From the NCBI RefSeq assembly GCF_003019815.1, contig NZ_CP027773.1:1747001-1811000 (forward strand): DNA of 64,000 nt, written 5' to 3'. The position numbers were made by a program, and so were the translations under genes. How positions within the stretch are numbered: the stretch's first letter is position 1; each line of letters begins with the position of its first letter. Source of the DNA: Variovorax sp. PMC12. Its GTDB lineage: Bacteria; Pseudomonadota; Gammaproteobacteria; Burkholderiales; Burkholderiaceae_C. The notes below the pieces were generated by a model that had not been told where the DNA came from, did no database searches, and saw only the letters and a list, made by a program, of their open reading frames with translations. Shown here in pieces: positions 28,232 to 37,313 of this stretch.

Positions 28232-29089
28232 ATGGACGCTTCAATTTTTTCCGCCCCGAAGATCGACTGCCACTGCCATATCTTCGACCCCGAATCCTTT
28301 GCGTACGCGCCGGGCGTTTTCTACGCGCCTTCGGGCGGCGAGATCGCCACTGCCGATTACTTCATGCAGGTGATGTCGGCCTACGGCGTGTCGCACGCGC
28401 TGCTGGTCGGCCCGAACTCGGGCTACGGCACCGACAACCGCTGCATGCTCGACGCCATCCGGCGCGGCGGCGATCGCTTCAAGGGCATTGCCGTGGTGGA
28501 CAACGACGCATCGGCCTCGCAGTTGCAGGACCTGCAGGCGCAGGGCGTGGTCGGCATCGCTTTCAACATGGCGCTGCTGGGCCTTGCCCACTATGCGCAA
28601 GCCGATGCGCTGTGGGAACGCATCGCCGCACTGGGCATGTGCGTGCAGGTCCAGGTGCAGGACGACCAGATGGCAGGCCTGGCGCCGCGCCTGCTGGGCT
28701 GCGGCGCGCAGATCGTGGTCGACCACCACGGCCGCCCCGACCTCTCGCGCGGCCTCGCGAGCCCCGGCTTCGACGCACTGCTGCGCATGGCCGACAGCGG
28801 GCGCTGCGCCGTCAAGCTGTCGGGCTACGACAAGTTCTCGCGCGAGGCGCTGCCCTTCGCGGATGCCCGGCCCTTCACCGACGCGCTGCTGTCCGCCTTC
28901 GGGCCCGCCAACTGCCTGTGGGGTTCAGACTGGCCGAACATCCGCGCCACCCGGCGGCTGGACTACGGCACGCTGCTGGGCGTGCTCGCGCGCAGCGTGC
29001 CTTCGGAGGCAGACCGCCGCGCGATCCTCTTCGACACGCCGATGCGGCTGTTCGGATTCGGCGAAGGAAGCGGCACCGGCCCGGCGTGA
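28232..29089 (+). CDS. Amidohydrolase, LigI/PDC-hydrolase-like
   Basis: 285 residues from MDASIFSAPK; the longer frame is a shadow of the gene upstream. TIM-barrel amidohydrolase_2 motifs: first-strand IDCHCHIFDP, VVDHHGRPDLS and, near the C-terminus, LWGSDWPNIR (aspartate general base). This set fits 2-pyrone-4,6-dicarboxylate or related lactone hydrolases. No lignin-catabolic genes adjoin, so the substrate is uncertain. Confidence 0.87.
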   Translation: MDASIFSAPKIDCHCHIFDPESFAYAPGVFYAPSGGEIATADYFMQVMSAYGVSHALLVGPNSGYGTDNRCMLDAIRRGGDRFKGIAVVDNDASASQLQDLQAQGVVGIAFNMALLGLAHYAQADALWERIAALGMCVQVQVQDDQMAGLAPRLLGCGAQIVVDHHGRPDLSRGLASPGFDALLRMADSGRCAVKLSGYDKFSREALPFADARPFTDALLSAFGPANCLWGSDWPNIRATRRLDYGTLLGVLARSVPSEADRRAILFDTPMRLFGFGEGSGTGPA

Positions 29090-29099
29090 GGCCGGGGCC

Positions 29100-29417
29100 T
29101 CAGCAGGCCAGCTCGAACACAAATTCGACCGTGTTCGGAGACGACAGCATCGCCTTCGCCTTGGCGGTGGCCTGTTCGCAGCTCTGGCGCCAGGCGCGGG
29201 CGTCGGCCAGTTCATGGTCGTTGAGCAGTTCGCCGCTCGGCGCCGTCTCCTTCGACCACGCACGAAAGCAGGCGACCACGCGCTCCGGCGACCCGAGCGC
29301 GTCTTCTATCAACCTCAGGAAGACCTGCCGCACCACCATGGTGTCGCGCAGCGTGACACCGTCGCCATCGAGATGCACGGAATAGGGCGGCGGCGCGGTC
29401 GAGTACCTGGCGCTCAT
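29100..29417 (-). CDS. Hypothetical protein, 105 residues
   Basis: Reads MSARYSTAPPPYSVHLDGDG then an all-helical stretch with two cysteines (VVACFRAW, RQSCEQA). Codon third positions are GC-rich as in neighbouring genes, supporting coding. No signal peptide or membrane helix. Converges on the amidohydrolase gene, whose stop lies 10 bp away. I do not recognise the family. Confidence 0.6.
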   Translation of the reverse strand: MSARYSTAPPPYSVHLDGDGVTLRDTMVVRQVFLRLIEDALGSPERVVACFRAWSKETAPSGELLNDHELADARAWRQSCEQATAKAKAMLSSPNTVEFVFELAC

Positions 29418-29619
29418 TGCGCCGTGCCCGCGCAGGGCGCGCCGTTACCCACTGTCCCGTATGACTTGTCCACGCTGACCGCTCCTTTTTATCGCTGCCG
29501 AATGCTTGTGCGTCGAAATGAAATGATCTTTCGATGCTAATCGAGTAGCGGCTCGGCTGTAGTAGGAATGGAGTCAATGCCGACTGCTTTCGGCGGCTTT
29601 CGTGCACTTTCAGAGCAGC

Positions 29620-30507
29620 TCAGCCCCCGAGCGTGTTGACGGCGATGCGCGCCGCGGCGGCCACCACGTCGTTGCGGTTCTTCGCATCCTTGTCGGGGAA
29701 GGTCAGGTAGACCGCGACCACCAGCGGCGCGCCGGCTGGCGGCCACATCACGCCGACGTCGTTGTTGGTGCCGTAGGAGCCCGCACCCGTCTTGTCGCCC
29801 ACCTTCCAGCCCGGCGGCACGGCGGCCATGAAGCGTTCGGCGCTTGTCGTGTTGCCCAGCAGCCAGGTCTGCAACTGGCTGCGTTGCGCGCCAGCCAGCG
29901 CATCGCCCAGCACCAGCCGCTGCACGCTGTCGGCCATGGCCGCGGGCGTGGTGGTGTCGCGCAGGTCGCCGGGAATGGCGGTGTTGAGCTCGGTCTCCCA
30001 ACGGTCGAGCCTGAAGACCTGGTCGCCGATGGTGCGCGCGAAGGCGGTCACGTCGGCCGGGCCGCCCAGCATCTTCATCAGCAGGTTGGCGGCTGCGTTG
30101 TCGCTGTACTGAATGGTGGCGGCGCACAACGCGGCCACTGTCATGCCGTCGGACACGTGCTTTTCGGTGACGGGCGAGTTGGGAATGATGTCGGCCTTGC
30201 CGTAGCTGATGCGACGCGCCAGCAGGCTCGGGTCTTTGGCGCTGCGCTCCAGCACCGTGGCCGCCAGCATCAGCTTGAAAGTGCTGCAGAACGGAAAGCG
30301 TTCATGCGCCCGGTGCTGCAGGCGCGCGCCGCTGTCCGTGTTGAAAGCCACCACCCCAAGGCGCCCGCCACAGGAGCGTTCGAGTTCGGCGAGCTGGGCC
30401 TCGGCGGAAGCCTGCGGCCCCTTTTGCGACCATGCGGTGCAGGCGGAGGCGAGCGGCAGCACGGAGGCGGCGAGCAACAGGGTGCGGCGCTGGACGGGTG
30501 AGTTCAT
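29620..30507 (-). CDS. Class A beta-lactamase, probable Tat lipoprotein
   Basis: 295 residues from MNSPVQRRTLLLA, with AAAGAAGAA upstream. All class A motifs are present: CSTFK (S70xxK73), SDN (130-132), ETELN (E166 loop) and KTGAGSYGT (K234TG). Cys69 precedes the active serine, but position 238 is Gly, so the carbapenemase-type C69-C238 disulfide is absent. The paired arginines and LASAC box resemble Burkholderia PenA-type enzymes, which are known as Tat-exported lipoproteins. No ampR-like regulator adjoins it. Hydrolyses beta-lactams; its spectrum cannot be predicted. Confidence 0.92.
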   Translation of the reverse strand: MNSPVQRRTLLLAASVLPLASACTAWSQKGPQASAEAQLAELERSCGGRLGVVAFNTDSGARLQHRAHERFPFCSTFKLMLAATVLERSAKDPSLLARRISYGKADIIPNSPVTEKHVSDGMTVAALCAATIQYSDNAAANLLMKMLGGPADVTAFARTIGDQVFRLDRWETELNTAIPGDLRDTTTPAAMADSVQRLVLGDALAGAQRSQLQTWLLGNTTSAERFMAAVPPGWKVGDKTGAGSYGTNNDVGVMWPPAGAPLVVAVYLTFPDKDAKNRNDVVAAAARIAVNTLGG

Positions 30508-30959
30508 TTCTTCTTTGCTTTCTTTCGGCGAGTGGAGTGGGTTGGATGGCACGCCGGCAATCGTAGGAGCGCGATGCCCGGCGCTCCAGCGCGCCGCCTC
30601 GGTTCTGCGTCTCCGGTGTATCGGCTGTAACTCGCTTCGGCCGAGCGGCGCCCTTGGTCGCATGGCGCCGTGGCGCGCAAATCGCGCAGATCACGTAATT
30701 GCCAAAAGCTGCATTTGTTGGCGCGAATCGAGGCTCAGTGGCGCGCCCTCAGGCCAGGCCGCCCCGCTCTTCTCTAGAGTGGATGCCCCTGTCACCAAAC
30801 ACCCCGCCATGGGGGCATGAAAGGCATCACCCGACCCGCCGCATCGACGAACAAGCAAGCAAGTAAGTAAGTAACGAACAAAAGGCGACGGCCAAGGTGC
30901 GGTAACACCTCAGCCGTCTAACCAAGTGACGTGCCAACTCTCAAAAAGGAGCACACCAA
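30508..30959. other. 452-bp intergenic region between divergent bla and a small gene
   Basis: No convincing gene. It holds the presumed minus-strand bla promoter, a long-loop dyad ATGCCCC/GGGGCAT (30783-30789 and 30812-30818), a tetranucleotide run of AAGC then AAGT units (30853-30872), and a strong hairpin at 30887-30918 in the leader of the next gene. Base composition is lower in G+C than the flanking genes. Confidence 0.6.
30887..30918 (+). promoter_or_regulatory. 11-bp hairpin in 5' leader, candidate structured RNA
   Basis: GACGGC, CA, AGGTG, loop CGGTAA, CACCT, CA, GCCGTC. Two perfect helices of 6 and 5 bp are separated by a symmetric CA/CA internal loop. It ends 41 bases before the ATG of the 86-residue gene and has no T-run, so it is not a terminator. 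Symmetry and position suggest a cis-acting RNA or protein-binding element; I match it to no known riboswitch. Confidence 0.5.
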
Positions 30960-31220
30960 ATGGCTGGACCGAATATAGCCCGGCGCCCCGCGCCGGCCCC
31001 CTCCCCCAACGTCAATGCGCAAGAGCCCAGCGACCTTCTGGAAAACAAGCTGGCGCAACTGAGATCGCTCACATGGATCTGCTACGGCGGCGGCATCGAC
31101 TGGCACGACGGCGCAGGCCCGCAACACCTGGACAACGTGCTGTGGCTCGTGGCTGACCTGGCGCTGGAGACCGAGGAGTTGCATCAGCGCAGCGAGGCTG
31201 CGCGGCTCGCGGGGCGCTGA
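30960..31220 (+). CDS. Small hypothetical protein, 86 residues
   Basis: AAGGA lies nine bases before the ATG. The product has a proline-rich disordered start (ARRPAPAPSPNV) and a helical remainder with LRSLTWICYGGGIDW and LVADLALETEELHQRSE. Its shape recalls small helical proteins of unknown function that occur in pseudomonads and relatives, but I cannot name a family. Its leader contains a strong hairpin, implying post-transcriptional control. Confidence 0.65.
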   Translation: MAGPNIARRPAPAPSPNVNAQEPSDLLENKLAQLRSLTWICYGGGIDWHDGAGPQHLDNVLWLVADLALETEELHQRSEAARLAGR

Positions 31221-31333
31221 GAAGCGCCTCCGGGCCTTGGAGCCCGAGGCTTGAACTCAACCCCGTTGAAGTAACACGGTCAGCGTGTCGCCGGCCGGCT
31301 GCCGAAGGAAGAACACGTCTCCGCCCGCCGTCG

Positions 31334-32317
31334 TCACTGCTTCTCGACCTTTGCCGACTCGGCGACTCGCCCCCAGAGCTGAGAGTTCTCGCGCAGCAAT
31401 TTGATGAACTCATCGCCGCTCAGAACGTTCGGAACCGCGCCGATGCTCTCGGCGAATTCCTGGACGTCCTTGCTCGCCATCGCCGTCACGATCTCTTTCT
31501 GAAGCTTCGCAACAACCGGCGCAGGCGTGCCCTTCGGGGTCCACAGGCCAGTGAAGTTCACCACGCTGTAGCTTTTGAATCCGGCCTCGGCGAAGGTCGG
31601 CACGTCGGGCAGTGCATTCAGGCGTTTGGTGCCGCTGATCGCCAGGAGGCGGAGCTTGCCTCCTTTGACCTGGCTGATGACACCTGCCGTCGACGCCAAC
31701 TGGAAGTCGATCTGGTTTCCCAGCAGCGCCATCGTGGCTTCACCGTTGCCCTTGAAAGGGACGTGCGTAGCCTCGAACCCCGCCGCCGCCTTCAACGCCT
31801 CGGTTCCGAAGTGCGGCATGGTTCCAGCGCCACCGGTGCCGTAGTTCAGTTTGCCGGGATTGGCCTTCGCATACGCGACGAGGTCTGCCAGCGTCTTGAA
31901 CTTCGAATCGCTTGCCACGACCACAGCGACCGGGGCGAAGTTGAATGCTGCGACGGGAATCAGGTCGTGGTCATGGTCCCACGGCAGTTTCTTGAAGACA
32001 TACGGCAGGATGGAATAGGTCAGATCGTTCGCCACCAAGGTATAGCCATCCGGGGCCGACCGCACGACTTGACCGATGCCGATCGTGCCGGTTCCTCCCG
32101 CTTTGTTGTCGACAAAGAAGCTCTGTCCGGTTTGCTCGGTGAGCTTCTGCGCGATGCGGCGTGTGACCTGGTCCACCGCGCCACCGGGAGGATAGGGAAC
32201 GACGACCTTGACGGCCTTGCTCGGATAGGTGTCGGCGGCGTGAGCCGAGACGTTGAAAACCAGGGCGGCAACGAGGGCGAGCCCCAGAATCGGCGCCAGT
32301 GAGGGTGCTTTAGACAT
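31334..32317 (-). CDS. TTT/Bug-family periplasmic solute-binding protein
   Basis: 327 residues from MSKAPSLAP with GGAGAG four bases upstream. Signal peptide ends at AHA|ADTYPSKAV. Landmarks: VVPYPPGGAVDQVTRR, PDGYTLVAND, GTMPHFGTEALK and the HVPFKGNGEATMALLG ligand loop. Last gene of a lower-G+C minus-strand catabolic block; 27 bp after a second receptor gene. No TctAB nearby. Confidence 0.92.
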   Translation of the reverse strand: MSKAPSLAPILGLALVAALVFNVSAHAADTYPSKAVKVVVPYPPGGAVDQVTRRIAQKLTEQTGQSFFVDNKAGGTGTIGIGQVVRSAPDGYTLVANDLTYSILPYVFKKLPWDHDHDLIPVAAFNFAPVAVVVASDSKFKTLADLVAYAKANPGKLNYGTGGAGTMPHFGTEALKAAAGFEATHVPFKGNGEATMALLGNQIDFQLASTAGVISQVKGGKLRLLAISGTKRLNALPDVPTFAEAGFKSYSVVNFTGLWTPKGTPAPVVAKLQKEIVTAMASKDVQEFAESIGAVPNVLSGDEFIKLLRENSQLWGRVAESAKVEKQ

Positions 32318-32344
32318 GTATCTCTCCAATCTGTGCGCTACGAG

Positions 32345-33313
32345 TCAATCGACCTTGATGTTGCCGGCCTTGATGACGCCAGCCCACTTGGCGGTCTCCG
32401 ACTTCACGAATGCCGCAAAGTCCTTGGAACTCGAGCCCACGCCTTGAACGCCCATCTCGGCGAAGCGACTCGCCACCGCCTTGTCTGCAACGACGGCGCG
32501 AGTCTCGGTTTCGAGGCGCTCGAGAATGGGACGAGGCGTACCGGCCGGCGCGAACAGGCCGTTCCATTCGTTCACTTCGAAACCCTTGAGGCCGCTTTCC
32601 ACGACCGTCGGCACCTGAGGCCAACTCTCCTGCCGCTTGGACGATGTGATGGCCAGGGGCTTGAGCTTGCCGCCCTTCACGAATACTCCGCTCGCGGTCG
32701 TCGCGCTGAACATCAGGTCGACCTGGCCACCGATCAGGTCCGTCAATGCCGGCGCCCCACCCTTGTATGGAATGTGGGTCATCGAGATCTTCTCGTTCTG
32801 GGAGAACAACTCCGCCGCCAAGTGCTGGGCGCCGCCGCTGCCGGCGGACGCATACGTGAGCTTTCCCGGAGTGGCCTTCGCCGCTTTCACGACATCCGCA
32901 ACCGAGGCATACGGGGAGTTGGCTGGCACCACCATGAGCAGCGGGACCTGCATGATGAGCGAGACCGGGGCGAGTTCCTTCGCGGGGTCATAGTTGAGCT
33001 TGGGAAAGAGGCTCGGATTCACCGTGTACGACGTCGCGTCCAGCAGCAGCGTGTAGCCATCGGCAGGTGCCTTTGCTACATACGAGGCTCCGATCGTCCC
33101 GCTGGCCCCCGGGCGGTTGTCGACGATGATTTGCTGCTTGAGCCGTTCGCCGAGGTGCTGCGCCAGGATGCGCGCCGTGTTGTCTGCCGCGCCGCCCGCC
33201 GGATAGGGCACCACCAGCTTGATGGGTTTGTCGGGCCATTGCGCGTGCGCAGCGCTGACCGCGCCAAGCGCCAATGCGGCCGCGGTCAGGGCGGGCTTCA
33301 TCCATTGCTTCAT
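32345..33313 (-). CDS. TTT/Bug-family periplasmic solute-binding protein
   Basis: 322 residues; GGAGA six bases before the ATG. Signal peptide ends at AHAQ|WPDKPIK. Landmarks: VVPYPAGGAADNTAR, ADGYTLLLDA, IPYKGGAPALTDLIGG. Only modestly similar to the receptor downstream, so the two probably differ in ligand. Lies 94 bp after the cyclase gene in the same direction. Confidence 0.92.
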   Translation of the reverse strand: MKQWMKPALTAAALALGAVSAAHAQWPDKPIKLVVPYPAGGAADNTARILAQHLGERLKQQIIVDNRPGASGTIGASYVAKAPADGYTLLLDATSYTVNPSLFPKLNYDPAKELAPVSLIMQVPLLMVVPANSPYASVADVVKAAKATPGKLTYASAGSGGAQHLAAELFSQNEKISMTHIPYKGGAPALTDLIGGQVDLMFSATTASGVFVKGGKLKPLAITSSKRQESWPQVPTVVESGLKGFEVNEWNGLFAPAGTPRPILERLETETRAVVADKAVASRFAEMGVQGVGSSSKDFAAFVKSETAKWAGVIKAGNIKVD

Positions 33314-33407
33314 TTCTTGTCTCCAGTAAAAAAGGTTATTGGTGTCAGAGGCAGCGGCGTCCCACGCGGCCCCTCGGTCCGCGATGCCGTCTGTGCGAGC
33401 GTGCGGC

Positions 33408-34469
33408 TTACACGGTCGCGATAGGGGTCGCAGGGGACCCTGCGGCGCCCGGCAGGCGCAGGGGAGGCGCAGTCAGCAGGAAGCGGGAGCGTCCATGCTC
33501 TCGAAGCCATTTCGCCAACGGCGTGAGATGCCACAACTCCCCAAGATGGATGCCGTTTTTGAACAGGCAGTGCTCGTGCAGCGGCAGCCGCGGACCCCGA
33601 ATAGGCGTCGGCTGGGTCAGGCGTGGCACCACCAGTTCGACGGCGGGGTTGTCAGCCAGAAGGCACGAAAGGCGGACATCGACGATCCAGTTCAGCAACC
33701 TGGCGTCGTTGCCGTCCAGGCCGCTGCCCGTCTCGTGAAGCTTCTTGAGATCGGGTTGGCGATTCATCGCAAGCAGCGTGTCGGCGAATCCGGTGTGGAT
33801 GCACACCATGTCCCCGGCCTCGATCTCGACGCGGTCTTGCTCGAGGATGCGCATGAGGCGCTCGTAACCGACGGCTTCGCGGCGACGCCCGATGTGGTGT
33901 TCCAGGTCGACCATGACGCCACGCCCTTGGGCGCCGTGTTCGGCCAGGTTCTCGATGCCCAATGCCTCTGCGCGAGGCGCCGGGAAGCGCATCCAGTCGA
34001 CAGGCGCCTTTTCGTCCTCCTTGGAGGAGCGAATCTCCACGCCGGCGCGGAAGCCGTTGTAGAAGACGGCTTCGGGCTGACCGTCGCCGTCCGCATCGAA
34101 GCGACTGCCCATGTGCGCGAGGCTGTCCCATTGGGTCGAATACTGCGTATTCATGACCAGCACTTCGTCGCAGACCACATCGGTCAGCGTCGTGTCCTCG
34201 TCGAGGTACGACCAGCAGAACCCCTGTGCGCCGGCGCTCTTGCCGTCGCGCAAGGTCGCGAAGGTCTGCGCCGGCATCCGCCGGGGATTCATCGTCATTC
34301 CGCCGGGCACGTCCAGAGGCAGCGACAGACAGAAGGTCTTCCCGAGCTTCACTTCGGCCACGCCCTGAAGAACCTTCGAACGGTCGACCAGGTTCATCCG
34401 GCCTCGCTGATCGTCGGCGCCGAATTCGCCCCAGGTGCTGCCGTCGGGCGCATGCTTCCATCGCTGCAT
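33408..34469 (-). CDS. Cyclase-family (kynurenine formamidase-like) metal hydrolase
   Basis: 353 residues from MQRWKHAPDG with GAGGAGAG upstream. PF04199-type fold: MNLVDRSKVLQGV, SLPLDVPGG, then the metal-site segment TQWDSLAHMGS. Here the HxGTHxD motif of classical formamidases takes the QWD-LAH form seen in the larger bacterial subfamily. Members open or close amide and lactone rings. The dehydrogenase gene precedes it by 10 bp, so they are co-transcribed. Confidence 0.88.
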   Translation of the reverse strand: MQRWKHAPDGSTWGEFGADDQRGRMNLVDRSKVLQGVAEVKLGKTFCLSLPLDVPGGMTMNPRRMPAQTFATLRDGKSAGAQGFCWSYLDEDTTLTDVVCDEVLVMNTQYSTQWDSLAHMGSRFDADGDGQPEAVFYNGFRAGVEIRSSKEDEKAPVDWMRFPAPRAEALGIENLAEHGAQGRGVMVDLEHHIGRRREAVGYERLMRILEQDRVEIEAGDMVCIHTGFADTLLAMNRQPDLKKLHETGSGLDGNDARLLNWIVDVRLSCLLADNPAVELVVPRLTQPTPIRGPRLPLHEHCLFKNGIHLGELWHLTPLAKWLREHGRSRFLLTAPPLRLPGAAGSPATPIATV

Positions 34470-34479
34470 GGAACTCTCC

Positions 34480-35406
34480 TCAGGCCGCTTCAGCCTGCCT
34501 GGCGAGCACGGCAAGCGCGTTCCTGGCAGCCGATTCGCCCATGTTGATATAGGCGTCCGACGTCACCGAACCGACATGAGGGCTCAACACGAAGCCGCGT
34601 TGGGACTGGAATGGATGACCAGGTGCCATGGGCTCCACGGCGAAGCTGTCCAGGCCCGCTGCGCGGACGTGTCCGGAGCGCACGGAATCCAGAAGTGCCG
34701 CCTCGTCGATCAGAGCGCCGCGTGCCGTGTTCACGATGATGACTCCGGGCTTGCAACGGGCGAGCGTGTTCGCGTTGAGCAGCCCCTGGTTGTCCTCAGT
34801 CAGCGGGCAGTGCAGCGAGATGACGTCGGACCGGCCGAACAACTCCTCCAGGTCGACCAGCGTCACATGGTCGGGCACATCCTTGGCGAACGGATCGAAC
34901 GCGACGACTTTCATTCCAAAGCCCTCGGCCATCCGAGCGAAACGACGGCCGATGGCTCCCAGACCCACGATGCCCACCGTACGACCGGAGAGTTCGAGGC
35001 TGGAGTGAGAGGCTTTCTCCCAGTGACCGGCGTGCATGCGGGCATCGACGGCTGGAATCGACTTGGCACAGGCCAGAAGCAAGGCGAATGCATGTTCGGC
35101 GACTGCGTTGGCGTTGGCCCCCACGGCTGCGACCACCTCTATACCGCGTTCCTTGGCCGCTGCCTTGTCGATGTTGTCGGTGCCCGACCCATGCTTGGAG
35201 ATGACGCGCAGAGCGGGCGCCGCATCCATTGCAGCCGCGCCGACCTTGCCGTACCGCACGACCATCGCGACAGGGTTGTGCTGCCTGCACAGGGCGACGA
35301 TGTCTTCCGGCGTGGGCGTCTTGCCGGTGTAGACGAGCTCATGGCCTTGCAGCAGTGCGACGGCGCTGGGCGCAATCGCTTCGGCCGTGATGACGATGGT
35401 GCTCAC
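34480..35406 (-). CDS. D-2-hydroxyacid dehydrogenase (NAD-dependent, SerA-like)
   Basis: 308 residues from a GTG that overlaps the stop of the upstream aldolase-like gene (GTGA), with GGAAG in range. Rossmann motif VGLGAIGRRFARMAEGFGM, catalytic arginine in NTARGALIDEAAL, and the histidine in SPHVGSVTSDAYINM. It interconverts a 2-hydroxy acid and a 2-oxo acid. The RraA-type protein beside it would consume or produce a 2-oxo acid, which suits a shared route. Confidence 0.9.
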   Translation of the reverse strand: MSTIVITAEAIAPSAVALLQGHELVYTGKTPTPEDIVALCRQHNPVAMVVRYGKVGAAAMDAAPALRVISKHGSGTDNIDKAAAKERGIEVVAAVGANANAVAEHAFALLLACAKSIPAVDARMHAGHWEKASHSSLELSGRTVGIVGLGAIGRRFARMAEGFGMKVVAFDPFAKDVPDHVTLVDLEELFGRSDVISLHCPLTEDNQGLLNANTLARCKPGVIIVNTARGALIDEAALLDSVRSGHVRAAGLDSFAVEPMAPGHPFQSQRGFVLSPHVGSVTSDAYINMGESAARNALAVLARQAEAA

Positions 35407-36089
35407 AGCACTTCCCCTTCCTTGAGCACACCCGCGGCGCGCAGTGCGGACACCAACCACTTGGCATTCGTGTCGCCGCCCTTGATGGCCTCGATGCGAG
35501 CCGCTTCGTCCTTGACTTTCTTGGCCGCGCTGGGCAGCAGCCCTTCGATCTTCTCGCGCTCCACGACCACTACCCCATCGGCGTCACCGATGACGAAGTC
35601 TCCGGGGTTCACCGTGACGCCGCCGACCGACACGGGGTGGCCGATACGGCCGGGCACCATCTTGGTCGGACCGTTGGGGTTGGTTCCCACGGAGAAGACG
35701 GGGAAGCCCATCTCCTCGATCTCCAGGCTGTCGCGGGCGGCGCCATCGATGACCACGCCGGCAATGCCGAGCTTCTTGCAGGCGGTCATCATGATGGTTC
35801 CCATCAGCGCCGCCGTCTGGTCCCCCTTGCCGTCAATGACGAGCACGTCACCCGGCTTTGCCATGGCCATGGCTGCATGAATCATGAGGTTGTCGCCGGG
35901 ACGAACCTCCACCGTGAAGGCGGTGCCAGCAACCTTCATGTTCGGACGCAAGGCTTTGATGCGTCCATGCATCGCGCCGCGCCGTCCGGCCACGTCCGCC
36001 AGGATGGCGGGCTGAAAGGTCGATGCCTCCTTCACGACGTTCGCGGGCACGCGGTCGAAGTCACGGATGATGTCGGGTACGTTGCTCAT
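35403..36089 (-). CDS. RraA-like protein, probable 4-hydroxy-2-oxo acid aldolase
   Basis: 228 residues. GDVLVIDGKGDQTAALMG and VIDGAARDSLEIEEMGFPVF hold the metal- and substrate-binding Asp/Arg residues of HMG/CHA-type aldolases, and NPGDFVIGDADGVVVVERE is the family signature. Catabolic members cleave 4-hydroxy-4-methyl-2-oxoglutarate or oxaloacetate. In this setting a class II pyruvate aldolase is far likelier than an RNase E inhibitor. Coupled to the dehydrogenase gene. Confidence 0.87.
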   Translation of the reverse strand: MSNVPDIIRDFDRVPANVVKEASTFQPAILADVAGRRGAMHGRIKALRPNMKVAGTAFTVEVRPGDNLMIHAAMAMAKPGDVLVIDGKGDQTAALMGTIMMTACKKLGIAGVVIDGAARDSLEIEEMGFPVFSVGTNPNGPTKMVPGRIGHPVSVGGVTVNPGDFVIGDADGVVVVEREKIEGLLPSAAKKVKDEAARIEAIKGGDTNAKWLVSALRAAGVLKEGEVL

Positions 36090-36203
36090 GGTTCCGATTC
36101 CAAAGAAAAAGAAGGGTGAGATCGGCCCTGCTCCTGCATACGCAGAGCCGTCTCGGGAGAAAAAAGAAAAAGGGAGAAGAACGGAAAAGAACGGAGAAGG
36201 AGC

Positions 36204-37199
36204 TCAGTCGACCTTCGCGCCGGATTCCTTGACGACCTTGGCCCAGCGGACCGTCTCGTCGCGCACCAGGGCGGCAAACTGCTCGGAGGAGCCGCCCAGT
36301 ACGTCGGCACCTTGCTCGGTGAGCTTCTTCCTGACGTCGGGAGCCTCCAGTGCCTTGTTGAAGGCGGCGTTGAGCTTGCCGACAGCGTCCTTGGGCACGC
36401 CGGCAGGCGCGGCAATGCCGAACCAGGTCACAGCCTCGAAGCCCTTGTACCCAGCCTCCGCGACCGTCGGGACGTTGGGCAGGTCGGCGGAACGCTTGGC
36501 AGAGGTCACGGCGAGGGCGCGCATCTTTCCGTTCTTGATGTGGCCGCTCAGCGTGACAACCGACGAGATGTACATCTGGATCTGGCCGCCGATCAGGTCG
36601 GTGACGCCCTGCGCCGCGCCCTTGTAGGGGACGTGCGTCAGCTTGACGTTGGCGATGCGCTGGAGTTGTTCCGTCGCCAGGTGAGCGACCGTGCCGCTCC
36701 CCGAGCTCGCGTAGTTGATGCCCTCAGGGTTCGCCTTGGCGGCATTCACGAGGTCCGCGAGTGTCTTGTATGGCGAGTTGCTGGCCACCGCGATGACCAA
36801 GGGGGCACTGGCGACCAACCCCACCGGGGTCAGGTCCTTCTGCGGGTTGTAGGGCAGCTTGGCATACAGCGACGGATTGATAGCCATGTTCGACGTCTGC
36901 CCCATCACGAGCGTGTAGCCGTCGGGCGCCGCCTTGGCGGCTGCATCCATCCCGATGTTCCCACCCGAGCCGGGCTTGTTGTCGATGATGATGGTCCAGC
37001 CCTGCTGCGTTGTGACCGTCGTTGCGACTTCCCGTGCAATCAGGTCGGGACCTCCGCCAGGAGGAAACGGCACGATGAGCTTGATGGGACGGGCAGGATA
37101 CGCCTCTGCTGCGATGGCGCCAGAGGCAAACGCAAAGGCCAACATGCCGGCGGTGAAGGCGAATGCGCGAAGAGCGCGAACGTTGTGCAACGAGTTCAC
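36204..37199 (-). CDS. TTT/Bug-family periplasmic solute-binding protein
   Basis: 331 residues from a GTG start (MNSLHNVRA) with GGAGA seven bases upstream. Signal peptide ends near IAAEAYPARPIK. Landmarks: IVPFPPGGGPDLIARE, PDGYTLVMGQ, VPYKGAAQGVTDLIGG. First structural gene of the lower-G+C block, 115 bp upstream of the aldolase gene and 114 bp downstream of a LysR gene. Probably delivers the substrate of the cyclase/dehydrogenase/aldolase route. Confidence 0.92.
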   Translation of the reverse strand: MNSLHNVRALRAFAFTAGMLAFAFASGAIAAEAYPARPIKLIVPFPPGGGPDLIAREVATTVTTQQGWTIIIDNKPGSGGNIGMDAAAKAAPDGYTLVMGQTSNMAINPSLYAKLPYNPQKDLTPVGLVASAPLVIAVASNSPYKTLADLVNAAKANPEGINYASSGSGTVAHLATEQLQRIANVKLTHVPYKGAAQGVTDLIGGQIQMYISSVVTLSGHIKNGKMRALAVTSAKRSADLPNVPTVAEAGYKGFEAVTWFGIAAPAGVPKDAVGKLNAAFNKALEAPDVRKKLTEQGADVLGGSSEQFAALVRDETVRWAKVVKESGAKVD

Positions 37200-37267
37200 T
37201 TGATGTCTCCAGTGTTGTGTGCGTCAGGCGCACCTCTATGGAACTCGAGTATTCGCTGCCCCCTTCA

Positions 37268-37282
37268 TTCGGTCCAATCGAA
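37268..37282. promoter_or_regulatory. Candidate LysR site (TTCG-N7-CGAA)
   Basis: A 15-bp interrupted palindrome of the T-Nx-A type typical of LysR boxes, in the AT-rich gap between the lysR gene and the receptor gene it precedes. Short arms and a single copy make this a modest candidate. Confidence 0.35.
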
Positions 37283-37313
37283 CTTTTCTTGGAATCGATA
37301 AATTTGACTTTGC

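Noticed and set aside
34480..36089. RNase E inhibitor RraA as function of the 35403-36089 gene
   Set aside because: Catabolic neighbours and the coupled dehydrogenase favour the aldolase branch of the family.
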